In this document: in pieces, positions 38,839 through 46,171 of the stretch
Layout of the letters: every line of letters begins with the position of its first letter
How positions within the stretch are numbered: position 1 is the first letter of the stretch
Assembly (NCBI RefSeq): GCF_001995215.1
Contig: NZ_MUXN01000035.1
Span: forward strand, 1-51,007
Direction: 5' to 3'
Source of the DNA: Amycolatopsis azurea DSM 43854
Lineage (GTDB): Bacteria; Actinomycetota; Actinomycetes; Mycobacteriales; Pseudonocardiaceae
DNA length: 51,007 nt
The notes under the pieces: model-generated
Seen by the model: only the letters and a program-made list of their open reading frames with translations
What the model was told of the DNA's origin: nothing
The model's database searches: none
Translations under genes and position numbers: made by a program

Positions 38839-40938
38839 TTACTTGACGCCGATGCGGCCGACCTGGCCCCAGCGGCCCTTCTTCCACACCGAAACGATCG
38901 ACGGCCGCGGCTGCGTGGTGCCGCCGTCCGGCCAGTGCGACGTCGGGTTCGCCGAGCTGGCGGCGTTCTCGCCCGGGTGCTGCACGGCGACGAGCACCAG
39001 GTGGTCGGTCACCACCGGGCCGCAGGTCTCCGCGCCGACCGGCACCGAGAGGAACTGCTTGACGTGACCGCGTTCCGGGCCGTCGACCGGCACCGAGAAC
39101 AGGCCGTCGTTGGAGCCGAGCGCGTTGCCGTCGGTGGAGATCCACAGGTTCCCGTGCCGGTCGAACGCGACGTTGTCCGGGCACGAGATCGGGCTGACCT
39201 GGTCCTTCGGGAAGCCGCCGAAGTAGGTGTCCGCCGTCTTCGGGTCACCGCAGACCAGCAGCAGCCGCCAGGAGAACTTGGTGGCCGCCGAGTCGCCGCG
39301 GTCCTCTTCCCATTCGAGGACGTGCCCGTTGCGGTTGTTGATCCGCGGGTTCGGCTCGTCGACGCCCGCCTTGCCCGCCGCGCCGCGGTCGCTGTTGTTC
39401 GTCAGCGCGGCGTAGATCCGGCCGTTGACGGGGTTCGGCTCGATGTCCTCGGGGCGGTCCATCTTGGTCGGCTGGACCTTGTCCGCGGCCTGCCGCGTGA
39501 ACACGTAGACCTCTTCGGCGGTGAAACCGTCCACAAAGGACTTGTCGCCGGAGACCAGCGGGATCCACTCGCCGACGCCGTCGAATTCGCCGTCCTTGGG
39601 GAGCTTCCCGGTGCCGTCGATCTCGCCCGGGCTGTCGCCGGTGAAGCGGGCGACGTACAGGGTGCCGTCGTCGAGCAGCGCCGAGTTGTGGCGGCGCGCG
39701 TGCGCGCTCTTGCCCGGCTTGTACTTGCCCTTGGAGACGAACTTGTAGATGTACTCGAAGCGCTCGTCGTCACCGGAGTAGACGGCGACCCGGCCGTCCT
39801 TGGTGATCTTGATGTTCGCGGCCTCGTGCTTGAACCGGCCGAGCGCGGTGTGCTTGACCGGCGTCGAGTTCGGGTCGTTCGGGTCGATTTCGACGACCCA
39901 GCCGAACCGGTTGGCCTCGTTGGGTTCCTGCGCGAGGTCCCAGCGCTTGTCGAACCGCTCCCACTTGCGGGTGGTCCCGGCGCCGGAGAAGCCGTAGCGC
40001 TTGAGGCGCGCGGCCGCGACCGGGTCGGTGACGCTCGCCGCGTTGGCGAAGTACTGGTTGACGTTCTCCTCACCGGAAAGCACGGTGCCCCAAGGGGTCA
40101 CGCCGCCGGCGCAGTTGTTCTGCGTGCCGAAGACCTTGCGGCCGGTCGGGTCCGCGGAGGTCTTGAGGAACTTCGAACCGGCCGCCGGTCCGCGCACCTC
40201 GAAGGCGGTGTTCAGCGTGATGCGGCGGTTGAACGGGCTCGGCACGGCGCGCAGCGCGCCGCCGATCGGGTCGCGGAAGGTCTGCACGACCGAAAGACCG
40301 TGGGCGGCCCAGGCGATCTTGACCTGTTCCTCGGTCGGGTTGGCCGGGTCGTACTGGTCGGCCGGGAACATGTGGACCTCGGTGGTGTACTCGTGGTTCA
40401 CCACCAGCAGGTTGCCGATGCCCAGCGGGTCCTGCGGGATCAGGCCGACGAAGTCGTTGTTGTAGCCGAACTGCTTGGCCTGCGCGGCCGCGGTCTGCTT
40501 GTGGAAGTCGAACTTCGGCGCGCCCCACTCGACGGCGTCGCCCCAGCGGATGACGACACGCTGGTCGTAGCCCTCGGGGATGGTGACCGCGTCGACCTTG
40601 TTCGGCGGCACCGCTTCGAAGTCGGTGCCGGGCACCGGACGGCCGGGGCGGCCCGGCCTGCCGTGCCCCGCGGCCGCGACGTCGGTGGGCTCGGCAGCGG
40701 CGGCGGTGCCGGACAGCGCGGCGAAACCACCGGCGGCCGCCGCCATCACGGCACCGGCCTTGAACGCGCCACGACGGGACAGCATGTTCTTGACGACGTC
40801 GCCGAAGTACTCGTTGTCCGACGTGTTCGGCTCGGGGTGGGCGCACGCGTTGCCGCAGCGGTACTCGCAGGTGACCGCGGAGCGGCCGCCGGGATGTGAG
40901 GTGATCAACGGCAGGAGCCGCTGAGGCTCGAAGGACAC
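38839..40938 (-). CDS. phoX: PhoX-family alkaline phosphatase, Tat-exported (copy 1)
   Basis: A 699-residue PhoX-type phosphatase (DUF839). PhoX enzymes release phosphate from esters outside the cell with Fe3+ and Ca2+. Twin-arginine motif SRRGAFK (54-60) and hydrophobic AAAAGGFAALSGTAAAA (67-82) give a Tat signal, preceded by a 53-residue n-region with CX3CX3CXH (C24, C28, C32, H34) and PNTSDN. Mature-part family blocks: WGTVLSGEENVNQYF, DPNDPNSTPVKHTALGRFKHE, YSGDDERFEYIYKF, RPEDIEPNP, CPDNVAFDRHGNLWISTD. GTG follows GGAGG at 5 nt. A pair of 11-nt-spaced GTTCNC repeats upstream (40950-40971) may be a PhoP box. About 60-70 percent similar by eye to copy 2. Confidence 0.92.
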   Translation of the reverse strand: MSFEPQRLLPLITSHPGGRSAVTCEYRCGNACAHPEPNTSDNEYFGDVVKNMLSRRGAFKAGAVMAAAAGGFAALSGTAAAAEPTDVAAAGHGRPGRPGRPVPGTDFEAVPPNKVDAVTIPEGYDQRVVIRWGDAVEWGAPKFDFHKQTAAAQAKQFGYNNDFVGLIPQDPLGIGNLLVVNHEYTTEVHMFPADQYDPANPTEEQVKIAWAAHGLSVVQTFRDPIGGALRAVPSPFNRRITLNTAFEVRGPAAGSKFLKTSADPTGRKVFGTQNNCAGGVTPWGTVLSGEENVNQYFANAASVTDPVAAARLKRYGFSGAGTTRKWERFDKRWDLAQEPNEANRFGWVVEIDPNDPNSTPVKHTALGRFKHEAANIKITKDGRVAVYSGDDERFEYIYKFVSKGKYKPGKSAHARRHNSALLDDGTLYVARFTGDSPGEIDGTGKLPKDGEFDGVGEWIPLVSGDKSFVDGFTAEEVYVFTRQAADKVQPTKMDRPEDIEPNPVNGRIYAALTNNSDRGAAGKAGVDEPNPRINNRNGHVLEWEEDRGDSAATKFSWRLLLVCGDPKTADTYFGGFPKDQVSPISCPDNVAFDRHGNLWISTDGNALGSNDGLFSVPVDGPERGHVKQFLSVPVGAETCGPVVTDHLVLVAVQHPGENAASSANPTSHWPDGGTTQPRPSIVSVWKKGRWGQVGRIGVK

Positions 40939-40949
40939 AGGGCCTCCAT

Positions 40950-40971
40950 GTTCGCGGTGGGTTCACGTAGT
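40950..40971 (-). promoter_or_regulatory. Candidate PHO box in front of phoX copy 1
   Basis: GTTCGCGGTGG (40950-40960) and GTTCACGTAGT (40961-40971) are two units with the exact 11-nt step and GTTCAC-like core of Streptomyces PhoP sites. They read on the strand opposite to the gene and lie 12-33 nt upstream of its start, close to the ribosome site, so repression or a distal promoter is possible. Confidence 0.45.
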
Positions 40972-41050
40972 CCAGTCGGGGGAACGCCGTGACGTTAAGC
41001 GACGAACAAGAGCCGGTCCTGGCCAGAAGATGAACAGCGCGCGAACGAGC

Positions 41051-41083
41051 GATGGCGCGCTGCCGGACCGGCGGCGCGCCATC
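41051..41083 (-). terminator. Hairpin after phoX copy 2
   Basis: A 10-bp perfect stem GATGGCGCGC (41051-41060 / 41074-41083) with a 13-nt loop that contains a smaller stem. It lies 34 nt beyond the copy-2 stop; no T-run. Confidence 0.45.
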
Positions 41084-41116
41084 GACCAAAAGTACTGCTA
41101 GATCGTTGGTTATCGA

Positions 41117-43171
41117 CTAAGAACCGATGTCCGCCAGGCCATGCCTGCCGGGTTTCCAGACCGCCACCACCGACGGACGGGGCTGATTTCCGCCTCCGTC
41201 GGGCCAATGGGAGGCCGGTTTGTCGGCATTCGCCCCGTCGATTTCACCCGGATGCTGGACACAGACCGTGACGATCTTCTCCTCGACGATCGGCCCGCAG
41301 GTCTCCGCGCCGCGGGGCACGGTGAGGAACAGCTTCAGCTCCCCGCGGTTGCGGCCCTCCAGCGGCACCGAGTACAGGCCGTCGTTGATGCCGAGCGCGC
41401 CCGCCGAATCGGTGGAGATCCACAGGTTGCCGTGTTTGTCGAAGGCCACGTTGTCCGGGCTGGAGATCGGCGAGACCTGGTCCTTGGGGAACCCGGCGAA
41501 GTAGGTGTCCGGCGACGACGGATCGCCGCACACCAGGAACAGCCGCCAGCTGAACGTCAGCGCGAGCGCGTCGCCACGGCGTTCCTCGAACTCCAGCACC
41601 TGACCGTGCTTGTTGTTCAGCCGCGGGTTGGGCTCGGTGGCGCCTTCCTTGCCGGGGTTGCCGCGTTCGACGTTGTTGCTGAGCGCGCAGTAGATCCGGC
41701 CGGTGCGGGGATGCGCCTGGATGTCCTCGGGGCGGTCCATCTTGGTCGCGCCGACGCGGTCGGCGGCCTCGCGCGTGAAGACGTACACCTCGTCGGCGGT
41801 CATTCCGTCCACAAAGGACTTCTTGCCGGACGCGAGCGGGATCCACTCGCCGCTGCCGTCGAATTCGCCGTCACTGGGCAGTTTCCCGGTGCCGTCGATC
41901 TCGGCGACGGGGCTGTCGCCGGTGAACCGGCCGACGTAGAGCGTGCCGTCGTCGAGCAGGGTCATGTTGTGCCGCCGGGCATGCGCGCTGTCGCCCGGCT
42001 TCATCCGCCCTTTGGAGATGAACTTGTAGATGTACTCGAAACGCTCGTCGTCACCGGAGTAGGCGACGACGCGGCCGTCCTTGGCGACGCGGATGTTCGC
42101 CGTCTCGTGCTTGAACCGGCCCAGATGCGTGTGCTTGACCGGGGTGCTGTCCGGATCGTTCGGGTCCAGCTCGATCACCCAGCCGAACCGGTGCGCCTCG
42201 TTCGCTTCCCTGGCGATGTCCCAGCGCGCGTCGAACCGCTCCCATTTGCGGGTGGTCGCGGTTCCCTTGATGCCGTAACGCGCGAATCGCTTGCGCGCCA
42301 CGGGATCGGTCACCGTCTCCGCGTTCCCGAAGTACTGGTTGATGTTCTCCTCGCCGGAGAGGATCGTGCCCCACGGCGTGACCCCACCGGCACAGTTGTT
42401 CATCGTGCCCAGCACCACCGTGCCGGTCGGGTCGGCGGCGGTCTTGAGCAGGTCGCTGCCCGCCGCCGGACCGGTCACCTTGAACGGGGTGTGCAGCGTG
42501 ATCCGCCGGTTGTAGCGGGACATCTTCGGCCGCAGGTGCCCGGTGTCGCGTCCGCGCGACACCTGGACGACGGTGAGGCCGTGTGCGGCCCAGGCGATCT
42601 TGACCTGTTCCTCGGTCGGGTTCTCGCGGTCGTAACCGCGGAACATGAACTCTTCCGAGGTGTACTCGTGGTTCGTGACCAGGAGCGAGCAAAGTCCCCA
42701 GCGGTCGAGCGGCAGCAGCGCGGCGAAGTCGCAGTTGTAGCCGAACTGCTTCGCCTGCGCCTCGGCGGTCTGGTGGTCGAAGTCGAACTCCGGCGCGCCA
42801 GGCAGGACCGCGTCACCCCAGCGGATCACGATGCCCTGCTCATAGCCCTCGGGCACCACGACGGCGTCGAGCGTGTTCGGCTGGACGCGCCGGTAGTCGG
42901 TGCCCGGCGGCGGTTTCGGGCGGCCGGTCGGCGCGGCCCCGGGCTCGGCGGACGCGGGCGCGGCGAGCGCGATCGGGGTTCCGGCGGCCAGCGCGACGAC
43001 GGCGGTCGCCTTCAGCGCGCCGCGGCGGCTCACCGCGCCGAGCACCTCGGCGAAGGTGGGGTTGTCCGAGGTGTTCGGGGCGTCGTGGAAGCACGCGTCG
43101 CCACAGCGATAGGTACAGGTCACTGAAGCCCGGCTTGGTGAGTGGCCGGCCAGTAACGGAAGGAACTTCAC
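41117..43171 (-). CDS. PhoX-family alkaline phosphatase, Tat-exported (copy 2)
   Basis: A 684-residue paralogue of the preceding phosphatase gene with the same order of motifs: WGTILSGEENINQYFG, YSGDDERFEYIYKF, RPEDIQAHP, SPDNVAFDKHGNLWISTD. The Tat motif is SRRGALK (48-54). As in copy 1 it is preceded by CX3CX3CXH (C19, C23, C27, H29) and PNTSDN. In copy 2 the cysteine of SCPDNVAF is replaced by serine (SSPDNVAF), a difference close to the metal site region. GTG follows GGAGG at 6 nt. Separate terminators flank both genes, so they can be regulated independently; no PHO box was seen here. Confidence 0.9.
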   Translation of the reverse strand: MKFLPLLAGHSPSRASVTCTYRCGDACFHDAPNTSDNPTFAEVLGAVSRRGALKATAVVALAAGTPIALAAPASAEPGAAPTGRPKPPPGTDYRRVQPNTLDAVVVPEGYEQGIVIRWGDAVLPGAPEFDFDHQTAEAQAKQFGYNCDFAALLPLDRWGLCSLLVTNHEYTSEEFMFRGYDRENPTEEQVKIAWAAHGLTVVQVSRGRDTGHLRPKMSRYNRRITLHTPFKVTGPAAGSDLLKTAADPTGTVVLGTMNNCAGGVTPWGTILSGEENINQYFGNAETVTDPVARKRFARYGIKGTATTRKWERFDARWDIAREANEAHRFGWVIELDPNDPDSTPVKHTHLGRFKHETANIRVAKDGRVVAYSGDDERFEYIYKFISKGRMKPGDSAHARRHNMTLLDDGTLYVGRFTGDSPVAEIDGTGKLPSDGEFDGSGEWIPLASGKKSFVDGMTADEVYVFTREAADRVGATKMDRPEDIQAHPRTGRIYCALSNNVERGNPGKEGATEPNPRLNNKHGQVLEFEERRGDALALTFSWRLFLVCGDPSSPDTYFAGFPKDQVSPISSPDNVAFDKHGNLWISTDSAGALGINDGLYSVPLEGRNRGELKLFLTVPRGAETCGPIVEEKIVTVCVQHPGEIDGANADKPASHWPDGGGNQPRPSVVAVWKPGRHGLADIGS

Positions 43172-43212
43172 GCGGACCTCCGGTCAGGCAGTTCGGGAGG
43201 TCGACGCTAGGG

Positions 43213-43251
43213 CAATGGACCAACGGGAGGAAACCCCCCGTTGGTCCATTG
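43213..43251 (-). terminator. Terminator of the MFS exporter gene
   Basis: A 15-bp perfect stem (43213-43227 / 43237-43251), 9-nt loop, beginning 18 nt beyond the MFS stop. No long T-run. Confidence 0.65.
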
Positions 43252-43268
43252 TTCACTTTCCGTACAGA

Positions 43269-44486
43269 TCAGAACTCTTCGCCGACGAGCGCGGCCTCCT
43301 CGGGCACCCGGTACACGTCCGGCTTGGTGCGGCGCGCGGCGAGCAGTCCACCGGCGAGGACGCAGAGCACGGCGGCGACCAGGAACGGCGCGTGCGGCGA
43401 GCCGAACCACTCGGCCACGTGGCCGACCAGGGTCGCGGCGACCGCGCCGCCCATCCAGCGGAGGAAGTTGTAGCCCGCGCTGGCCACCGGACGGGGAGCG
43501 TCGCTGATGGACATCGCCATCCCGGTGAACAGCGTGTTGAGCAGGCCGGACACCAGACCCGAGGCGATGATCGCGGCCACCAGCACCGGCTTGCTCGGCA
43601 CCAGCATCACCGCGAGCAGGACGGCGTAGGCGAGCACGGCCAGCACGGTCGCGTGCCGTTCGCCGAACTTCGCCGCGAGCCGCGGGGCGAGGACCACGCC
43701 CGCCACCGCCACGCACAGACCCCAGCCGCAGAACACCAGGCCGACCGCGACCGCGCTCCACTCCAGCACGAACGGCGACCAGGCGAGGACGGCGAAGAAC
43801 GCCGCGGTGTAGAGGGCGGAACCGATCGAAGTGCGCAGCAGGCCGGTGTGCTTGAGGGCGCGGATCGGGTCGAGCAGGCGGATACGTGGCCGGTCCTCGT
43901 GGGCGTCCTTGCGGAGGAAGACCGCGCAGAGCACCAGCGCGCCGGCCATCAGCAGGGCCGTGCCGAAGAACGGGCCGCGCCAGGAGATGCTGCCGAGCAG
44001 GGCGCCCAGCAGCGGGCCGACCGCGAGACCGACACCGAGCGCGGCCTCGTAGAGCAGGATCGCGCCGGACTGGCCACCGGCGGCGGCACCGACGATCACC
44101 GACAGCGCGGTCGCGATGAAGAAGGCGTTGCCGAGACCCCAGACCGCGCGCAGCCCGACGAGCTGCTCGATCGAGCCGGCGGCGGCGCACAGCGCGGTGG
44201 CCAGCACGATCAGCGACAGGCCGGTGATCACCGTGCGCTTGGCGCCGAAGCGGGCGCTCATGGCACCGGTGAAGAGCATGGCCACCACCTGGACGCCCAG
44301 GTAGGAGGAGAACAGCAGGGTCACTTCGGACGGCGTCGCGTGCAGGCCTTCGGCGATCGACAACAGGATCGGGTCGACCAGCCCGATGCCCATGAACGCG
44401 ATGACCGCGGCGAACGCGGTGATCCATACCTGTTTGGGCTGTCCTTTCAGGGCGTCCAACAGGCTCGAGTGGGACTCAGCGCTCAT
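43269..44486 (-). CDS. MFS drug/proton antiporter
   Basis: A 405-residue 12-helix major facilitator. The motif-A loop GAMSARFGAKRTVITG (between helices 2 and 3) and motif C region ALGVGLAVGPLLGALLGSISWRGPFFG (helix 5) mark a drug:H+ antiporter. The start ATG overlaps the upstream MarR stop by 11 nt, so the repressor and exporter are one operon, the classical MarR arrangement for efflux induced by its substrate. Substrate unknown. Confidence 0.9.
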   Translation of the reverse strand: MSAESHSSLLDALKGQPKQVWITAFAAVIAFMGIGLVDPILLSIAEGLHATPSEVTLLFSSYLGVQVVAMLFTGAMSARFGAKRTVITGLSLIVLATALCAAAGSIEQLVGLRAVWGLGNAFFIATALSVIVGAAAGGQSGAILLYEAALGVGLAVGPLLGALLGSISWRGPFFGTALLMAGALVLCAVFLRKDAHEDRPRIRLLDPIRALKHTGLLRTSIGSALYTAAFFAVLAWSPFVLEWSAVAVGLVFCGWGLCVAVAGVVLAPRLAAKFGERHATVLAVLAYAVLLAVMLVPSKPVLVAAIIASGLVSGLLNTLFTGMAMSISDAPRPVASAGYNFLRWMGGAVAATLVGHVAEWFGSPHAPFLVAAVLCVLAGGLLAARRTKPDVYRVPEEAALVGEEF

Positions 44487-44946
44487 CGCGGATCAGTTCC
44501 TCCTTCTTGTCTTCCTGAGTTTCGTGCCGCAGCAACCTGGTGAGGGCGGGGAGCGCGGCTTCGATCGCGGCGCGGTCGTACTCGTCCAGTTCGAGGAGCC
44601 GCTCGCGGAGGAATTCCTCCCTGGCGACGATCAACCGGCGATGGAAGCGCTGCCCCACCTCGGTGACCTCGACGAGCACGGCCCGGCCGTCGGCGGGATC
44701 CGGACGACGGCTGACCAGGCCGAGCCGTTCGAGACGGCGGACGACGTCGGTCATCGTCGGCATCCGGACCCGTTCGAGGTCGGCGAGCGTGCTCATCCGG
44801 CGCGGTCCGCCGTTCAACAGTTCCGACAGCACCGATCCCTGGGTGAGGGTGAGCTGTACCTGCGGGGTCTCCCGGCGGACGAGGTAGTACAGCCGGAACA
44901 CCAGCGGGCGGAGCCGGTGCGCGAGGTCGGCGACTTTCGTGGTCAC
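44476..44946 (-). CDS. MarR-family repressor of the MFS exporter
   Basis: A 156-residue MarR regulator: winged-helix core LTLTQGSVLSELLNGGPRRMSTLADLERVRMPTMTDVVRRLERLGLVSRRPDPADGRAVLVEVTEVG (about 31-98), with the DxRA-type wing (DPADGRAV). GTG at 44946 follows minus-strand TAGCAT by 6 nt, so the mRNA is probably leaderless. Its two presumed operators (44945-44984) cover that -10 box and extend toward the divergent HAD gene, so both sides may be repressed. Confidence 0.9.
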   Translation of the reverse strand: MTTKVADLAHRLRPLVFRLYYLVRRETPQVQLTLTQGSVLSELLNGGPRRMSTLADLERVRMPTMTDVVRRLERLGLVSRRPDPADGRAVLVEVTEVGQRFHRRLIVAREEFLRERLLELDEYDRAAIEAALPALTRLLRHETQEDKKEELIRDER

Positions 44947-44984
44947 TTAGCCATGCTAACTAAAATTACTGAGCATGGCTAAGT
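44945..44984. promoter_or_regulatory. Two facing MarR operator sites
   Basis: A perfect 13-bp inverted repeat ACTTAGCCATGCT (44945-44957 / 44972-44984). The left site is itself palindromic, TTAGC-CAT-GCTAA (44948-44960), and the right site is its near copy, 27 bp apart centre to centre, separated by AT-rich DNA. The left site covers the MarR -10 box (44953-44958). Confidence 0.75.
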
Positions 44985-45010
44985 AATCTGCCGCACAGGG
45001 TGCCAACGCC

Positions 45011-45016
45011 TAGGGT
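45011..45016 (+). promoter_or_regulatory. Probable -10 box (TAGGGT) for the HAD gene
   Basis: TAGGGT ends 7 nt before the GTG at 45024; this supports 45024 over 45000 as the start. Confidence 0.5.
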
Positions 45017-45023
45017 TGAAGGC

Positions 45024-45668
45024 GTGGAAGCGGTGATCTTCGATCTCGACGGTGTCCTGGTGGATTCGGAAACGACATGGGACGAGGTCCGCCGGGCCGT
45101 CGTCCACGAGTTCCACGGCACCTGGCGCGACGAGTCGACCAGGGCGATGCAGGGGATGAGCACCCCGGAATGGGCCGCCTACCTGGCACACGACCTGGGC
45201 GTCCAGCTCCGTCCGGCGGACGTCGCGCAGGTGGTGATCGAACGGATGGCGCGGCGGTACGCGGAGAAGCCGCCGATCATCCCGGGCGCCCCGGACGTCG
45301 TGCGCGAGGTCGCGAAGCACTGGCCGGTGGCGATCGCGAGCTCGTCGCCGCCGCTGCTGATCAAGGCGTTCCTGGACATCACGCGGCTACCGGTGCCGAC
45401 GGCGGTGTCCTCGGAGCAGGTCGGCGCGGGAAAACCGGCGCCCGACGTCTACCTGAAGGCGGCCGAACTGCTGGGCGCGGAGCCGAAGAACTGCGCGGCC
45501 GTCGAGGACACGACGAACGGGTTGCGCGCGGCGCTGGCCGCAGGGATGACGGTGTACGCGGTGCCGAATCCGCACTTCCCGCCGGATCCGGCGGTGCTGG
45601 CGCAGACGACGGTGATCGGGTCGATCACGGATCTACCCGCCGCACTGGCGTCACTGCCCGACGCCTAG
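45024..45668 (+). CDS. HAD-superfamily phosphatase (beta-phosphoglucomutase-like)
   Basis: A 214-residue HAD hydrolase: motif I FDLDGVLVDSE with the two aspartates near the N-terminus, motif II IASSS, motif III K in GAGKPAPDVY, motif IV VEDTTNGLRAA. A helical cap inserted after motif I places it in the subclass of phosphoglycolate phosphatase and beta-phosphoglucomutase. Substrate unknown. GTG at 45024 gives the usual short N-terminus and fits the -10 box. It is divergent from the MarR/MFS operon, and its stop codon overlaps the convergent lipoprotein stop (shared CTAG). Confidence 0.88.
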   Translation: MEAVIFDLDGVLVDSETTWDEVRRAVVHEFHGTWRDESTRAMQGMSTPEWAAYLAHDLGVQLRPADVAQVVIERMARRYAEKPPIIPGAPDVVREVAKHWPVAIASSSPPLLIKAFLDITRLPVPTAVSSEQVGAGKPAPDVYLKAAELLGAEPKNCAAVEDTTNGLRAALAAGMTVYAVPNPHFPPDPAVLAQTTVIGSITDLPAALASLPDA

Positions 45669-46171
45669 CTGGTCGGCTCCGGTGTGCCATTGCGCCAGAC
45701 GCAGGGCGACGAGCCGTTCAGATACAGCTCGCCGGACTCGTTGGAATCCAACGCCAGACGGAATCCGTCGTCACGCCTTTCCAGCCAGAGGTACTGCGGG
45801 TTCTGCTTCTCTTGCAGGACTTGGTAGTTGTTGTTCTGCGCCCACGAGCGCAGAGCACTGAAGTACTCCGAAATACCCGCAGCAGCCAGGCCGGTCACCT
45901 GGTAACCGCGATCGGCCACGACCCGCCCCTTCGGCCCGTTGTCACTCGGATCATCACAAGGCGCTTCCTTGCTCTGCCCGCGCAGCACCAACACGGCTGA
46001 CGCCGGAAGAGCCGTCTTTGCCTGCTGGATATAGCCTTCAAGCCGCTGGTTCGCCTCTTGAATCGTTATCGTGCCACCCACTTCGCCCTCCTGAGGACTG
46101 TCACAACTCGCGACACAGAGAAGCAGCATCGCCGACGCCGCACTTGAGAAGGTCACTTTCCTGTTCTGCAT
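45665..46171 (-). CDS. Secreted lipoprotein in the WXG100/DUF1023 cluster
   Basis: A 168-residue protein with a lipoprotein signal peptide: MQNRK, hydrophobic FSSAASAMLLLCVASC and lipobox VASC, so Cys23 (counted from ATG 46171) would be lipidated. The mature part has an N-terminal helix (ITIQEANQRLEGYIQQAKTALP) and a beta-rich region with two further cysteines (PCDDPS, SPCVWR), probably paired. I know no named family. ATG at 46171 is chosen because it overlaps the hydrolase stop (TGATG). Cluster partners suggest an envelope role with the hydrolase. It is convergent with the HAD gene and shares 4 bp with it. Confidence 0.75.
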   Translation of the reverse strand: MQNRKVTFSSAASAMLLLCVASCDSPQEGEVGGTITIQEANQRLEGYIQQAKTALPASAVLVLRGQSKEAPCDDPSDNGPKGRVVADRGYQVTGLAAAGISEYFSALRSWAQNNNYQVLQEKQNPQYLWLERRDDGFRLALDSNESGELYLNGSSPCVWRNGTPEPTS

